Source: Occallatibacter gabretensis (lineage in GTDB: Bacteria; Acidobacteriota; Terriglobia; Terriglobales; Acidobacteriaceae). From it: 64,000 nt of DNA. Made by a program: the position numbers and the translations under genes. A model generated the notes under the pieces. That model saw only the letters and a program-made list of their open reading frames with translations, did no database searches and was not told the origin of the DNA. This document shows positions 53,393 to 62,298 of this stretch, piece after piece; position 1 is the first letter of the stretch, and each line of letters starts with the position of its first letter. The DNA lies in contig NZ_LAIJ01000012.1 in NCBI RefSeq assembly GCF_001449115.1, positions 1 to 64,000 of the forward strand. Reading direction: 5' to 3'.

Positions 53393-55641
53393 TGTGCATT
53401 CTCCACACAGGCTTCGGAGGCAGCTTCAGGCAGAGGCAACATTGAAACGCTGCCCAGATCAACAATGCCGGTGACGCGATCCTTGAGCAGTGTCACGCCG
53501 CTTGCCGCCTGCGCCGTGCCGGCCTCAATCAGGTCGCTGCCCGCGGCCACATCTAGCACATGCGATACAGCTACGCCTATCTGGCGGCCAGCTTCGCGAC
53601 AGACCACAACAATCACCTGCATCTCGCCGCGTGCCTCTGCCAAAATGCCCCCTGCATCTTCCACGGCCAGTAGTTGTCCGTCGAAGTGCAACACAGGCCG
53701 CACGCCAATGTATTCCACTCGCGATGCCGACACCTGCTCAATCCGAAGCACATCCGCAAGCCGCACTGCCGCGCGTCGTCCTGCCACTTCCACCAGCAGA
53801 TACTCGTTGCCTTGCGCCTCCTCGGCCTCCACCACCGCGTCGCCCATCTTGATCTGCTCCTCAGCGCGCATGGCCACGCCCGCCCTCGCTGCAATCGCAC
53901 CCGGATCCAGAATCAATGCCAGGTCGCCATTGCCCAGCACAGTCGCGCCGGAATAGAGGCCAATGTCTTTCAGCACATGGCTCAGAGGCTTAACCACAAT
54001 CTCTTCCGGATCGGCCAGCCCATCCACCACCAGACCGTACCTGCGGCCATCAGCATCAAGAACCGCGACAAAAATATCGCCCACTTCGCGCGATTGCCCA
54101 CGCGTATCCGCCATCAGCATTCGATCCAGAAAGACCAGCGGCAGAAGCTGCCCACGCAGCCGGTACAGCGGCGCATTCTCAATCCACTCAATCGCTTCCA
54201 CAGCCTGCTCGGTGCTCAGATGCACAAGCTCTGACAGCGCCCCCTGCGGTACTGCAAAGCTCTTGTCCAGGCTGCGAACAATCAGTGCGGGAATGATCGC
54301 CAGCGTCAGCGGAATCCGCAGGCGCAGCGTCGTGCCTTTGCCCAGGCGCGATTCAATCTCCACCTCGCCGCCAATCTTCTCCACGTTGGTCTTCACCACG
54401 TCCATGCCCACGCCGCGTCCACTCACGCTGGTCACTGCTGTGGCAGTGGAGAAGCCCGGCAGAAAAATCAGATTCAACAACTCACGGTCAGGAAGTTGGG
54501 CTGCAGCCTCCAAAGTGATCAGGCCGCGCTCAATAGCCTTCTTGCGAACCTTCTCGGCCGAAATACCGGCGCCATCATCGCTCACTTCCACAATCACGTG
54601 GCTGCCTTGCTGCCCAGCACGCAGCTTCAGCGTCCCCTCGGCATTCTTCCCCGCGGCCACACGAACCTCCGGCGGCTCAATACCATGGTCAAGCGAGTTC
54701 CGCACGGCATGTGTCAGCGGATCCTTGATGGCCTCCAGCAGACTCTTGTCCAGCTCCGTCTCCTGGCCATTCATTTCAAGGCGCACCTTGCGGCCCAATA
54801 GCTGTGAAACATCGCGCACAATGCGCGGCATCTTGGAGAAGATATTCGACACCGGCTGCATGCGCGCCTTCATTACACTCTCGCGCAGATCCGCCGTCAC
54901 CATGTCCAGCCGCCGCGTAAGCAAAGTCATCTTGGAATCGGCCGCCGTGGCCTGTAACACCTGGTTGCGCGTAAGCACCAGCTCGCCCACCAGGTTCATC
55001 ATCCTGTTCAGCAGAGCCACATCCACACGCAGCGTGCTCTCCGCGGCAGATGTTGCGGTTGTTACCGCAGCAGCGCCCTTCGCAGGTTCACTGCCGCTTG
55101 CCGGTGCTGCCTGCGGAACGGGACGCGGCCTGGCAACAGCTTCAGCAGTGGCCTTCTTCTGTACTACCGCCTGCTTTTGTTCCTGCGCCATAGCCATCAG
55201 AAGTGGATTCTGCACCTGTGTAGAGGTCAACGCAGCACTGAGCTCTTCAGGTTGCGGCTCTTCATCCGGCTCCTGCAACTCTTCCAGCCGGGCAATTAAT
55301 TCCGCATCCTCGACATCGACCTCGCCGCCATCAGCTTCAATATTGCTCAGAATCGAACGCAGGCCATCCAACAACTCCAGCAGCCCTGTAATAATGTGCG
55401 GCTTCGCGACCAGTTTGCCATCACGCAGCAGGCCCAGAAGATTCTCGCCGGCGTGAGCCAGCTTCTCCAGCCGCTTAAATCCCAGAAAACCCGTCGTGCC
55501 TTTAATCGTGTGCACTGAGCGAAAGATGTCCGCCAGCAACGCCGTATCGTCTGGCCGGCTTTCCAGCTCGGTCAGGCACCGCTCCATGCGGTCCAGTCCC
55601 TCCTGGCTTTCGATCAGAAACTCCCGCGTCAACTCATCCAT
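53389..55641 (-). CDS. cheA: Chemotaxis kinase CheA with an extra C-terminal CheW domain
   Basis: A 750-residue kinase. Hpt domain with H44 in FRSVHTIKG, an Ala/Gln-rich linker (about 125-200) that has no clear P2 domain, dimerisation plus ATPase domains (NSLDHGIEPPEVR, SDDGAGISAEK, GRGVGMDVVK, GKGTTLRLRIPLTLAI), a CheW-like P5 (about 455-590), and a second CheW-like module at about 600-745 (YLLVEVAGRRAAVRLADVLRIE). The duplication of the receptor-coupling domain is unusual and suggests coupling to two partners or a different array geometry. First gene of the che operon; no receptor gene is encoded beside it. Confidence 0.92.
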   Translation of the reverse strand: MDELTREFLIESQEGLDRMERCLTELESRPDDTALLADIFRSVHTIKGTTGFLGFKRLEKLAHAGENLLGLLRDGKLVAKPHIITGLLELLDGLRSILSNIEADGGEVDVEDAELIARLEELQEPDEEPQPEELSAALTSTQVQNPLLMAMAQEQKQAVVQKKATAEAVARPRPVPQAAPASGSEPAKGAAAVTTATSAAESTLRVDVALLNRMMNLVGELVLTRNQVLQATAADSKMTLLTRRLDMVTADLRESVMKARMQPVSNIFSKMPRIVRDVSQLLGRKVRLEMNGQETELDKSLLEAIKDPLTHAVRNSLDHGIEPPEVRVAAGKNAEGTLKLRAGQQGSHVIVEVSDDGAGISAEKVRKKAIERGLITLEAAAQLPDRELLNLIFLPGFSTATAVTSVSGRGVGMDVVKTNVEKIGGEVEIESRLGKGTTLRLRIPLTLAIIPALIVRSLDKSFAVPQGALSELVHLSTEQAVEAIEWIENAPLYRLRGQLLPLVFLDRMLMADTRGQSREVGDIFVAVLDADGRRYGLVVDGLADPEEIVVKPLSHVLKDIGLYSGATVLGNGDLALILDPGAIAARAGVAMRAEEQIKMGDAVVEAEEAQGNEYLLVEVAGRRAAVRLADVLRIEQVSASRVEYIGVRPVLHFDGQLLAVEDAGGILAEARGEMQVIVVVCREAGRQIGVAVSHVLDVAAGSDLIEAGTAQAASGVTLLKDRVTGIVDLGSVSMLPLPEAASEACVENAQ

Positions 55642-55790
55642 GATCTAGTTTTCTGCCTTTGCGCAACGGTGGGCCTATTGCCGTATATCGGTAGACTTGC
55701 GGGACAACTTGAGCGCAGACAAGTCACGATGTAAGAAAGGGCAGAAGGCGCAAATTGGGGTAACGTCTCAATTTGTAATTGCTTTGAAAG

Positions 55791-55850
55791 GGCACGGCTT
55801 TAGCCGTGCCGAAAAGAACTCCAAAAACTTCTGGGCTTTAGCCCCTGAGG
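55791..55850. repeat. REP-like palindromic element ('ctttagcc' type)
   Basis: A perfect inverted repeat with arms GGCACGGCT and AGCCGTGCC around TT (55791-55810), followed 22 bp later by GGGCTTTAGCCC (55833-55844). Both share the CTTTAGCC core. It lies in the 287-bp gap 55642-55928 between cheA and cdd. Repeats of this pattern are familiar in acidobacterial intergenic DNA. Confidence 0.7.
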
Positions 55851-55928
55851 TAGTTTCTTCAGACTGAGATGTTATGTAGATTGGAGAACCCTAATTTGAA
55901 CCGCCCATTGTGCTAGCCTCAAATTCTC

Positions 55929-56357
55929 ATGATGAGTGCGGAGAACACACAAGCAATGGGAGCAGAGCTGGAACTGCTGATGAAGGCTGCGCGCCGGGTG
56001 GCGCAAAATTCCTACTCGCCCTACTCGAATTTCAAAGTTGGAGCAGCACTGCTGCTCTCAAACGGCTCCATAGCCACCGGCACAAACGTCGAGAACGTCA
56101 GCTACGGCCTCACCTTCTGCGCGGAGCGCTCAGCACTCGTGCGCGCCATCGCAGAGTTCGGCCCCGCAATTCGGATCAAAGCCGTCGCCGTCGCGAATCT
56201 CAACGATGCCCCCAGTCCTCCTTGCGGCGCCTGTCGCCAGATGCTCGCTGAGTTTGCCGAACCCGATACGTCCGTCGTCTTCCCATCCATCAACGGCCCG
56301 CGCACCATGACGTTCTCTGAGCTGCTGCCCAACTGTTTTGATATGAAATTGAAGTGA
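55929..56357 (+). CDS. cdd: Cytidine deaminase
   Basis: A 142-residue zinc enzyme that deaminates cytidine and deoxycytidine to uridines. Zinc/catalytic motifs are TFCAERSALVRA and PPCGACRQML; VENVSYGLT and YSPYSNFKVGAALL are typical N-terminal strands. Twelve bp ahead of the pyrimidine phosphorylase gene, on the same strand: these are consecutive steps of pyrimidine salvage. The start lacks an SD; ATG at 55929 or 55932. Confidence 0.93.
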   Translation: MMSAENTQAMGAELELLMKAARRVAQNSYSPYSNFKVGAALLLSNGSIATGTNVENVSYGLTFCAERSALVRAIAEFGPAIRIKAVAVANLNDAPSPPCGACRQMLAEFAEPDTSVVFPSINGPRTMTFSELLPNCFDMKLK

Positions 56358-56369
56358 GGCACGGTTCCA

Positions 56370-57755
56370 ATGAGTAGTAGCACCGAAACTCCCCTCCACG
56401 CAGTCGATCTCATCCGCAAGAAGCGAGATGGCGAAACACTCACTGCGCGCGAGATCCAATTTCTCGTTACAGGAGCAGCAACCGGATCCATTCCACAGGA
56501 GCAACTTACCGCCTGGCTCATGGCCGTTTGGCTGCGCGGCCTTGGGCTGGATGAGGTGCGCGCCCTCACCCTTGCTATGCGCGACTCCGGAGAGAAGTTC
56601 GACCCGCACAGCCTCGGTAAGGTTGCAGTCGATAAGCACTCCACCGGCGGCGTAGGCGACAAGACCAGCTTCCTCGTCGCGCCCCTCGCTGCGGCCTGCG
56701 GCGTAGCCGTTCCCATGATCAGTGGCCGCGCTCTCGGCCACACCGGTGGCACGCTGGATAAATTGGAATCCATTCCCGGCTTCCGTACAGCGCTCTCGCT
56801 CGCCGAATTCGAATCTGTCCTCCGCAAATGCGGCGCATCCATCGTCAGCCAGACACCAAAGCTCGTTCCCGCCGACCGCGTTCTCTACGCCCTGCGAGAC
56901 CGCACCGCCACAGTCGAAAACGCCGGCCTCATCTGCGCCTCAATTCTCAGCAAGAAGCTCGCCGCAGGCCTGGACGCACTCGTGCTCGATGTCAAAACCG
57001 GTTCCGGCGCATTCCTCCGCAACTACAAGGACGCAGAGTTCCTCGCCGCACTCATGGTCGCCACAGCAGAAGCCGCCGGCACGCGCACCGTGGCGCTGCT
57101 CACCGATATGGGTCAGCCCCTCGGTTACACCGCCGGAAACTGGATCGAGATCGCCGAGTGCATTACACTCCTGCGCGGGGAACGGCCCTCAGCTAGCGAA
57201 GACCTGCGCGAGCTTTCACTCATTCTCGCCGGATGGATGATCCATCTCGGTGGCCACGCTCCCTCCGCAGAAGCTGGCTACCGATCCGCCGAGCGCGCTC
57301 TCGCGAAAGGTTCCGCGCTGACCGCATTTCTCAAAATGATCGAAGCGCAAGGCGGCGACCTTAGCGTCTTCAACGATCTCAAAGCCTCGCACAAACCCGC
57401 CGCAACCACAGTCCTCGCAGCTTGGGACTCCGGCTACATCGCAGAGATGGACACCACCGCAATCGGCTGGGCCGTGCAGCGCACCGGCGCAGGCCGAGAG
57501 AAAGCAGGCGAACCGGTCGATCCAAACGCAGGCATCGAATTCCACGCCAAACGCTGCGCGCACATCGAAAAAGGCCAGCCGTTCGCTACTCTCTATGGCA
57601 CAAGCCGGGCGCACCTGGCGGAAGCCGAAGCATTACTCCGATCCGCAATACACTTCTCACACGAGCTGCCGCCCGCAACGCCGCAGCTCGTGAGCCGCAT
57701 CTTTACCGCAGAAAATGCCCAGGCTCGTCTCATCGCAGTCGGCAGCGGTACGTAA
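56370..57755 (+). CDS. deoA: Thymidine/pyrimidine-nucleoside phosphorylase
   Basis: Phosphorolyses thymidine or uridine to the base and (deoxy)ribose 1-phosphate. The 461 residues contain the family signature SGRALGHTGGTLDKLESIPG, DKHSTGGVGDKTSFL (phosphate site) and DVKTGSGAF. Whether it is DeoA (thymidine) or Pdp (broad pyrimidine) cannot be decided. Co-transcribed with cdd by position. Confidence 0.93.
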   Translation: MSSSTETPLHAVDLIRKKRDGETLTAREIQFLVTGAATGSIPQEQLTAWLMAVWLRGLGLDEVRALTLAMRDSGEKFDPHSLGKVAVDKHSTGGVGDKTSFLVAPLAAACGVAVPMISGRALGHTGGTLDKLESIPGFRTALSLAEFESVLRKCGASIVSQTPKLVPADRVLYALRDRTATVENAGLICASILSKKLAAGLDALVLDVKTGSGAFLRNYKDAEFLAALMVATAEAAGTRTVALLTDMGQPLGYTAGNWIEIAECITLLRGERPSASEDLRELSLILAGWMIHLGGHAPSAEAGYRSAERALAKGSALTAFLKMIEAQGGDLSVFNDLKASHKPAATTVLAAWDSGYIAEMDTTAIGWAVQRTGAGREKAGEPVDPNAGIEFHAKRCAHIEKGQPFATLYGTSRAHLAEAEALLRSAIHFSHELPPATPQLVSRIFTAENAQARLIAVGSGT

Positions 57756-57756
57756 A

Positions 57757-58197
57757 TTAACCGCCCGCCCGCTCTTCCATCGGAAATGTGAACTCCGCAA
57801 TCAACGGCGGTCTCTGCTCATAATCGCTGTACCGTATCCACAGGGGCCGCACTGCAATGTAGGCGATCTGAGGCCATTCCAGATGTGCCCGTCCCTCCGG
57901 CCAGACAGTAAAGTATGTTTCCAGATAACGCTGTCGTTCGCTGCCCGTCACTTCCGCGGCGATTCCCTCAAACTGCACCGTCTGTTCGCCGCTCCACCCC
58001 ACAACAAAGGAACACGCGGGCCTCGCGGACAGGTTTGCATATTTGCGTGAGGACTGAAGCGTGTCGAAAACAATCTCCAGATCAGGAGTGACTGCAATGC
58101 CCATCAGAGCCGATTGCGGCGCGCCTGCCGAGGATATGCTCGACAACACTCCCAGACGGAATTGCGCCATAAAGGAGTAAAGGTCTCTTCGGTTCAT
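57757..58197 (-). CDS. Pyridoxamine-phosphate-oxidase-fold flavoprotein
   Basis: A 146-residue split-barrel protein of the PPOX/general-stress type: LYSFMAQFRLGVLSSISSAGAPQSALMGIAV, RKYANLSARPACSFVVGWSGEQTVQFEG and the YFTVWPEGRAHLEWPQIAYIAVRPLWIRYSDY end. Probably binds FMN or F420; substrate unknown. Convergent with deoA, ending 2 bp away. Confidence 0.8.
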   Translation of the reverse strand: MNRRDLYSFMAQFRLGVLSSISSAGAPQSALMGIAVTPDLEIVFDTLQSSRKYANLSARPACSFVVGWSGEQTVQFEGIAAEVTGSERQRYLETYFTVWPEGRAHLEWPQIAYIAVRPLWIRYSDYEQRPPLIAEFTFPMEERAGG

Positions 58198-58355
58198 CTG
58201 CCGCTCCGCAATAAATCATGACTTTACTCTAGTCTTCTCTCGCCTCCATGCAAATCGCAGGGGGCAAATCCATCGCTATGCTGTAAGGTAATCGGAAAGC
58301 CTTTCTTGTGTTGTTCAGCGTCCGGCTCACGGGCGCGGTTCAGGAGAAAACGAGT

Positions 58356-59609
58356 TTGGATCGATTTACAGGCATTCTGGGGATTCTGGCCGTATTAATC
58401 GCGGCTTGGCTTGGTTCCACCAACCGCAGCAGGATTCGCTGGCGCACCGTAATCTGGGGCCTGGGCCTGCAAGTGCTCTTCGCCTTCTTCGTGCTCAAGT
58501 TCAGTTTCGGCCAGCAGTTCATGACCTGGGCCGGTGGCGTGGTCAACAGCATGCTCTCCGCCACCACCGCAGGAACGCGCATCCTCTTCGGTGAGCTCGG
58601 TCTTCCCAACGCCGGAGCCTTCGGTAAGCTCATCGCGCCTGCATCGGGATCCATCTTCGCCTTCCAGGTCCTACCCACCATCATCTTCATCTCCGCCTTC
58701 TTCGCGGTTCTCTATCACATTGGCGTCATGCAGATCATTATCCGCGCGCTCGCCTGGATCATGCTCAAAACCATGCGCATCTCTGGCGCGGAAAGCATGA
58801 ACGTGGCCGCCTCTATCTTCATGGGCCAGACCGAAGCTCCGCTCACCATCCGCCCGTTTCTCTCCAAGGCCACGCGCTCTGAGCTCATGACCATCATGAC
58901 CAGCGGCATGGCGCACGTCTCCGGCGGCATCATGGCCATGTATATCTCGCAAGGCGTCGAGGCCCGTCATCTTCTCTCCGCCGTCATCATGACCTCGCCC
59001 GGAACCATCCTCATGGCCAAGATGCTCGTCCCGGAAACCGAAAAGCCCGCCACGGAAGGCAAAGTCGTCATCCCCAAAGACGAGCAGCACAAGGACGAGA
59101 ACCTCATCGGAGCCATCGCGCGCGGAACCATAGACGGAGGCAAGCTCGCCCTGAACGTGGCCATCATGCTCATCAGCTTCCTCGCGCTCGTCGCCCTGCT
59201 CGACATGCTGCTCGCATGGGTCCACACGCACATCGGCTGGTTCCCATCCTCGCTCGGCCAGATCCTCGGCTTCGTCTTCGCCCCCGTCGCCTGGCTCATC
59301 GGAGTGCCCTGGCATGACTGCCTCGCCATCGGCAATCTCCTCGGCACGCGCATGGCGCTCAATGAAGTCATCGCCTACATCCAGCTCGGTACAGAAAGAG
59401 CCACACTTTCGCCTCGCGCCTTCACCATCGCCACCTTCGCGCTCTGCGGCTTCGCAAATCTAGGCTCCATCGGCATGCAGATCGGCGGCATCGGCGCGTT
59501 GGTTCCCGAACGCCGTAACGACCTCGCCAAACTCGGCATCCGCGCCATGCTGGCCGGCACCATGGCCAACTTAATCAGCGCCTCAATCGCAGGAATGTTT
59601 CTGGGGTAG
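58356..59609 (+). CDS. Concentrative nucleoside transporter (NupC/CNT family)
   Basis: A membrane protein of 417 residues and about 8-10 helices: RFTGILGILAVLIAAWL, the central GQTEAPLTIRPFLSKATRSELM segment with the family's E/P motif, and GNLLGTRMALNEVIAYIQL and the G-F-A-N-L-G-S-I end pattern. It imports nucleosides with H+ or Na+. I choose TTG 58356 because AGGAG is 9 bases upstream and homologues begin with that sequence; a frame from GTG 58308 adds an odd tail. It should feed cdd, deoA, the purine phosphorylase and uridine kinase. Confidence 0.88.
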   Translation: MDRFTGILGILAVLIAAWLGSTNRSRIRWRTVIWGLGLQVLFAFFVLKFSFGQQFMTWAGGVVNSMLSATTAGTRILFGELGLPNAGAFGKLIAPASGSIFAFQVLPTIIFISAFFAVLYHIGVMQIIIRALAWIMLKTMRISGAESMNVAASIFMGQTEAPLTIRPFLSKATRSELMTIMTSGMAHVSGGIMAMYISQGVEARHLLSAVIMTSPGTILMAKMLVPETEKPATEGKVVIPKDEQHKDENLIGAIARGTIDGGKLALNVAIMLISFLALVALLDMLLAWVHTHIGWFPSSLGQILGFVFAPVAWLIGVPWHDCLAIGNLLGTRMALNEVIAYIQLGTERATLSPRAFTIATFALCGFANLGSIGMQIGGIGALVPERRNDLAKLGIRAMLAGTMANLISASIAGMFLG

Positions 59610-59645
59610 CTCGAATTGAGCGAGAGATAAGAGTTTGAGGGAGCG

Positions 59646-60652
59646 ATGAAATCCCATACCGTTCCGAAGCGGCTCCTTCGGCAATTCGCTTATCTTGAAG
59701 CGTCTACGAGATCGGACCGCTTGTGGAGATATGAGAAGGACAGAGCACCCTACTCTAAGGCTTCGCCAGATACGGCAACAAGGATTGATGGCCATTTCGC
59801 TGATCCAGAAGATGCGGCAATAGAGGCTACTATCGAGCGACGGCTCGCATATGAAATAGAAGATCCTGTCAATCAGTTCATTGCGAATTTTTGTGATCCA
59901 TTATTTGCAATGAACGATGAGCAAAAGCGAAAAATGACTAGGTATGTGACTCTTCTATTTAATCGTTCTATAGCTAGGCGCAATGCCACGCAGCATCTAC
60001 TAGAAATCAGGAATAACGCGTTAAATCACTTTCTTTCAAATGAAATCCAGCTTGAGACTGTCGCTGCTCACTGGAATATCGACGCTTTCTTTAAGGGATT
60101 GAGGTTTGGTCGGCTAATAACAAGAGAAGACGTAGGGATTAGAGCACGGGAATTTGTAGTTGCAAATACGTCTGGCAGAGAAGCGCAAATGTGGTACGCA
60201 CAAGGAACATTGCGGGCGATTGCTGGTTTTGATGAAGTATTGTTCAGGGGAGAATGGCGTCTTTATCCTCAGAACCGGATGAGACATTTTTGCTTTCAGA
60301 CACACCAGTTATCACTTGGAACAGATTGGAGTCTGGAGAGCTGGCGTATGGGGTTGGATTTCACACGACCAACGTTGAGGTATTTTTGCCAATATCGCCA
60401 GCTACTTGCTTGCATATCCTTTCCAACGTTGATCGCACGCGTAGAATTGCAAGCCCGACGGTAACTGAAATCAATATTGCAGAAGCTTCTTTTGCATATA
60501 ATGCCTGTTTCGCAAATCAGTTCAGTCAAGAATTAGATGTGATTGTTCAACAGCATATTTCAACTGTCAGGATTGGTGAAAATGCATTTACTGTGTTTCA
60601 TCGAAATTATGAAAACACAATTTATGACATCCTAATGGGTAACGGGCGGTAG
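59646..60652 (+). pseudogene. DUF4238 protein gene broken by a frameshift
   Basis: Frame 1 (59646-~60265) encodes the N-terminal part: KSHTVPKRLLRQFA, the His-Val-Pro start typical of DUF4238, then helical DUF4238 sequence. The matching C-terminal part (DETFLLSDTPVITW, then LPISPATCLHILS) lies in the frame two positions on, ending at 60652. The break at 60255-60285 fits one deleted base. The gene is visibly AT-richer than its neighbours, so it was probably acquired and is now decaying, unless the base was lost in sequencing. DUF4238 function is unknown. GAGGGAG precedes the ATG. Confidence 0.75.
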
Positions 60653-60687
60653 CTTGAGCCTCCTCGTATTTCGAATTGAGGTCGCGT

Positions 60688-60954
60688 TCATCCAAATCTC
60701 GCTTCACCCCGCGCCTTAGCCTTAGCCATCTCTTCTTCCCGATTCCGATGCGGCGCATTCGTCTCCATCGCCCCAAGCAGCCTTGCCGAAGCCGCAGCAA
60801 TCTCACTCACCGCAGCATCAAACGCAGTCTCATTCGCCTTCGAAGGCTTAGCAAACCCACTGATCTTCCGCACAAACTGCACAGAAGCCGCGCGAATCTC
60901 ACACTCCGTCACCGGCGGATCAAAGTTGAACAGCATCTTGATATTCCTGCACAT
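60688..60954 (-). CDS. DUF2277 protein
   Basis: An 88-residue protein of the DUF2277 family, function unknown: MCRNIKMLFNFDPPVTECEI, ASVQFVRKISGFAKPS, and an E/K/R-rich tail. Three bp after the SemiSWEET-like gene, probably one transcript. Confidence 0.85.
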   Translation of the reverse strand: MCRNIKMLFNFDPPVTECEIRAASVQFVRKISGFAKPSKANETAFDAAVSEIAAASARLLGAMETNAPHRNREEEMAKAKARGEARFG

Positions 60955-60957
60955 CCT

Positions 60958-61245
60958 TCATGCCCTCCCTTCGCGTTGCATCCGCTTCATCCGATAAAAA
61001 GCCGTCAGCAGCGTCACCGTCCCGCAGCTTAGCAAACTCGCACTCATCCCCAGAATCAGCGACCAATCATGCTCGAAAACCCCATGCACAATACCAATCA
61101 CTTGCAGCAGACTAAAGCCGCCAAACGTAATCAGCGAAACGCCCTCATCGGTCTTCTTGCGCCACACCGCAATCACCTGCGGCACAAACAGCAGCGCATT
61201 GCACACCAACCCCAGCCCAAAAATCACCGTGATGATCTCTCGCAC
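60958..61245 (-). CDS. SemiSWEET-like PQ-loop membrane protein
   Basis: A 95-residue protein with three helices: the first ends in NALLFVPQVIAVW with the PQ pair at P22-Q23, the second holds ITFGGFSLLQVIGIVHGVF, and the third LILGMSASLLSCGTVTLLTAF. Bacterial SemiSWEETs dimerise to pass small sugars; transport here is inferred only from fold. Confidence 0.72.
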   Translation of the reverse strand: MREIITVIFGLGLVCNALLFVPQVIAVWRKKTDEGVSLITFGGFSLLQVIGIVHGVFEHDWSLILGMSASLLSCGTVTLLTAFYRMKRMQREGRA

Positions 61246-61300
61246 TCGTCACTCTCGCTCTCTTCCTCAATAATCCCACCATCAGAACCAACTAATCAAA

Positions 61301-62209
61301 ATGCGGCGCATCCATGTACTGGTGTGTCGCATGTCGTATTACGCGGTGATTCCATTGGCAATAGCCGCGATGCTATCCGCAACTCCCGCATTTTACGCGC
61401 AGAATTCCGCGCAGGAATCGCAGCCCGGCGCCCCCGGCAAAAAAGACGCCGTCGCGAAGCCGCCTGTACCCGTGCCGCCAGGACCCGTGCCGGCAAAGGG
61501 AATCAAGCCCGCTCCACCCACTCCCATCGCCGAGCAAAAAGACACTCTGAACGAAACCGGCAACTGGAACCCCCAGTGGGACGTCCTCATTGAGGAAAAT
61601 CTTCCCCCGGAGATGCTCTCTCCCAGTCTTGGCAAAGCCGTAGGAGCCTATTGCCCACGTTTTTCCTCGCTGCCTGACGTCGACAAGCGCGCCTTCTGGG
61701 CATATCTCTTCCAGGCCCTCTCCGGTGCAGAGGCCGGCCTCAAGCCCACCACAAACGTTCGCCATACCGATCCTGCTGTAGCCGTGCCCGACAAGGTCAG
61801 CCACCGCATGGTCCGTAGTGAAGGTCTCCTTCAGCTCACCTATGAAGACTCCGAGCGCTATGGGTGCGATTTCGATTGGAATCACGACAAGCCTCTCGCG
61901 GCGCACGACGCCGGCAAGACCATCCTGCAGCCCAGGAACAATCTTCTTTGTGGCATTCGAATCATGAAAAACCAGCTCGTCGATCTCCACGAGCCCCTGC
62001 TTACTCCAAAGAGCTACTGGTCCACCCTGCGCCCAGGCACTCACAGTTACCGCGTCTTCGCCAAGCAAATGGCCAACGCCCCAGTAGCCTGCGGAGCGAA
62101 AGAGCCGCGCAGCCCGCGCCGCACGGACGAAAACGTCCGCGTTGCCAAAGCTACTGTACCTGCCAATCGCTCGACGTCCTCGCAAGGCTCCCACCCCGGC
62201 TCGCAATAG
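61301..62209 (+). CDS. Secreted lytic transglycosylase-like protein
   Basis: A 302-residue exported protein. Signal segment near residues 11-34 (YYAVIPLAIAAMLSATPAFYAQ), Pro-rich linker (about 40-75), then a lysozyme-like SLT fold: SGAEAGLKPT supplies the likely catalytic Glu, followed by SEGLLQLTYEDSERYGC and NLLCGIRIMKNQL. The tail after residue 270 is low-complexity. Probably cuts peptidoglycan; activity unproved. Start at 61301 or ATG 61331. Confidence 0.68.
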   Translation: MRRIHVLVCRMSYYAVIPLAIAAMLSATPAFYAQNSAQESQPGAPGKKDAVAKPPVPVPPGPVPAKGIKPAPPTPIAEQKDTLNETGNWNPQWDVLIEENLPPEMLSPSLGKAVGAYCPRFSSLPDVDKRAFWAYLFQALSGAEAGLKPTTNVRHTDPAVAVPDKVSHRMVRSEGLLQLTYEDSERYGCDFDWNHDKPLAAHDAGKTILQPRNNLLCGIRIMKNQLVDLHEPLLTPKSYWSTLRPGTHSYRVFAKQMANAPVACGAKEPRSPRRTDENVRVAKATVPANRSTSSQGSHPGSQ

Positions 62210-62298
62210 CGCCCGCGGTCTCCAATTTCCCCCGCCCAGCTCTCGGCTCCACTCGTCCACAATCGCTCTCTCCCGGCCAAACGATTAAAGTATTCACA

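Noticed and set aside
53963..55456. Open frame of 497 codons on the plus strand across cheA
   Set aside because: It is antisense to a secure cheA gene and its product is Ser/Arg/Thr-rich without any domain; long antisense frames are expected in GC-rich coding DNA.
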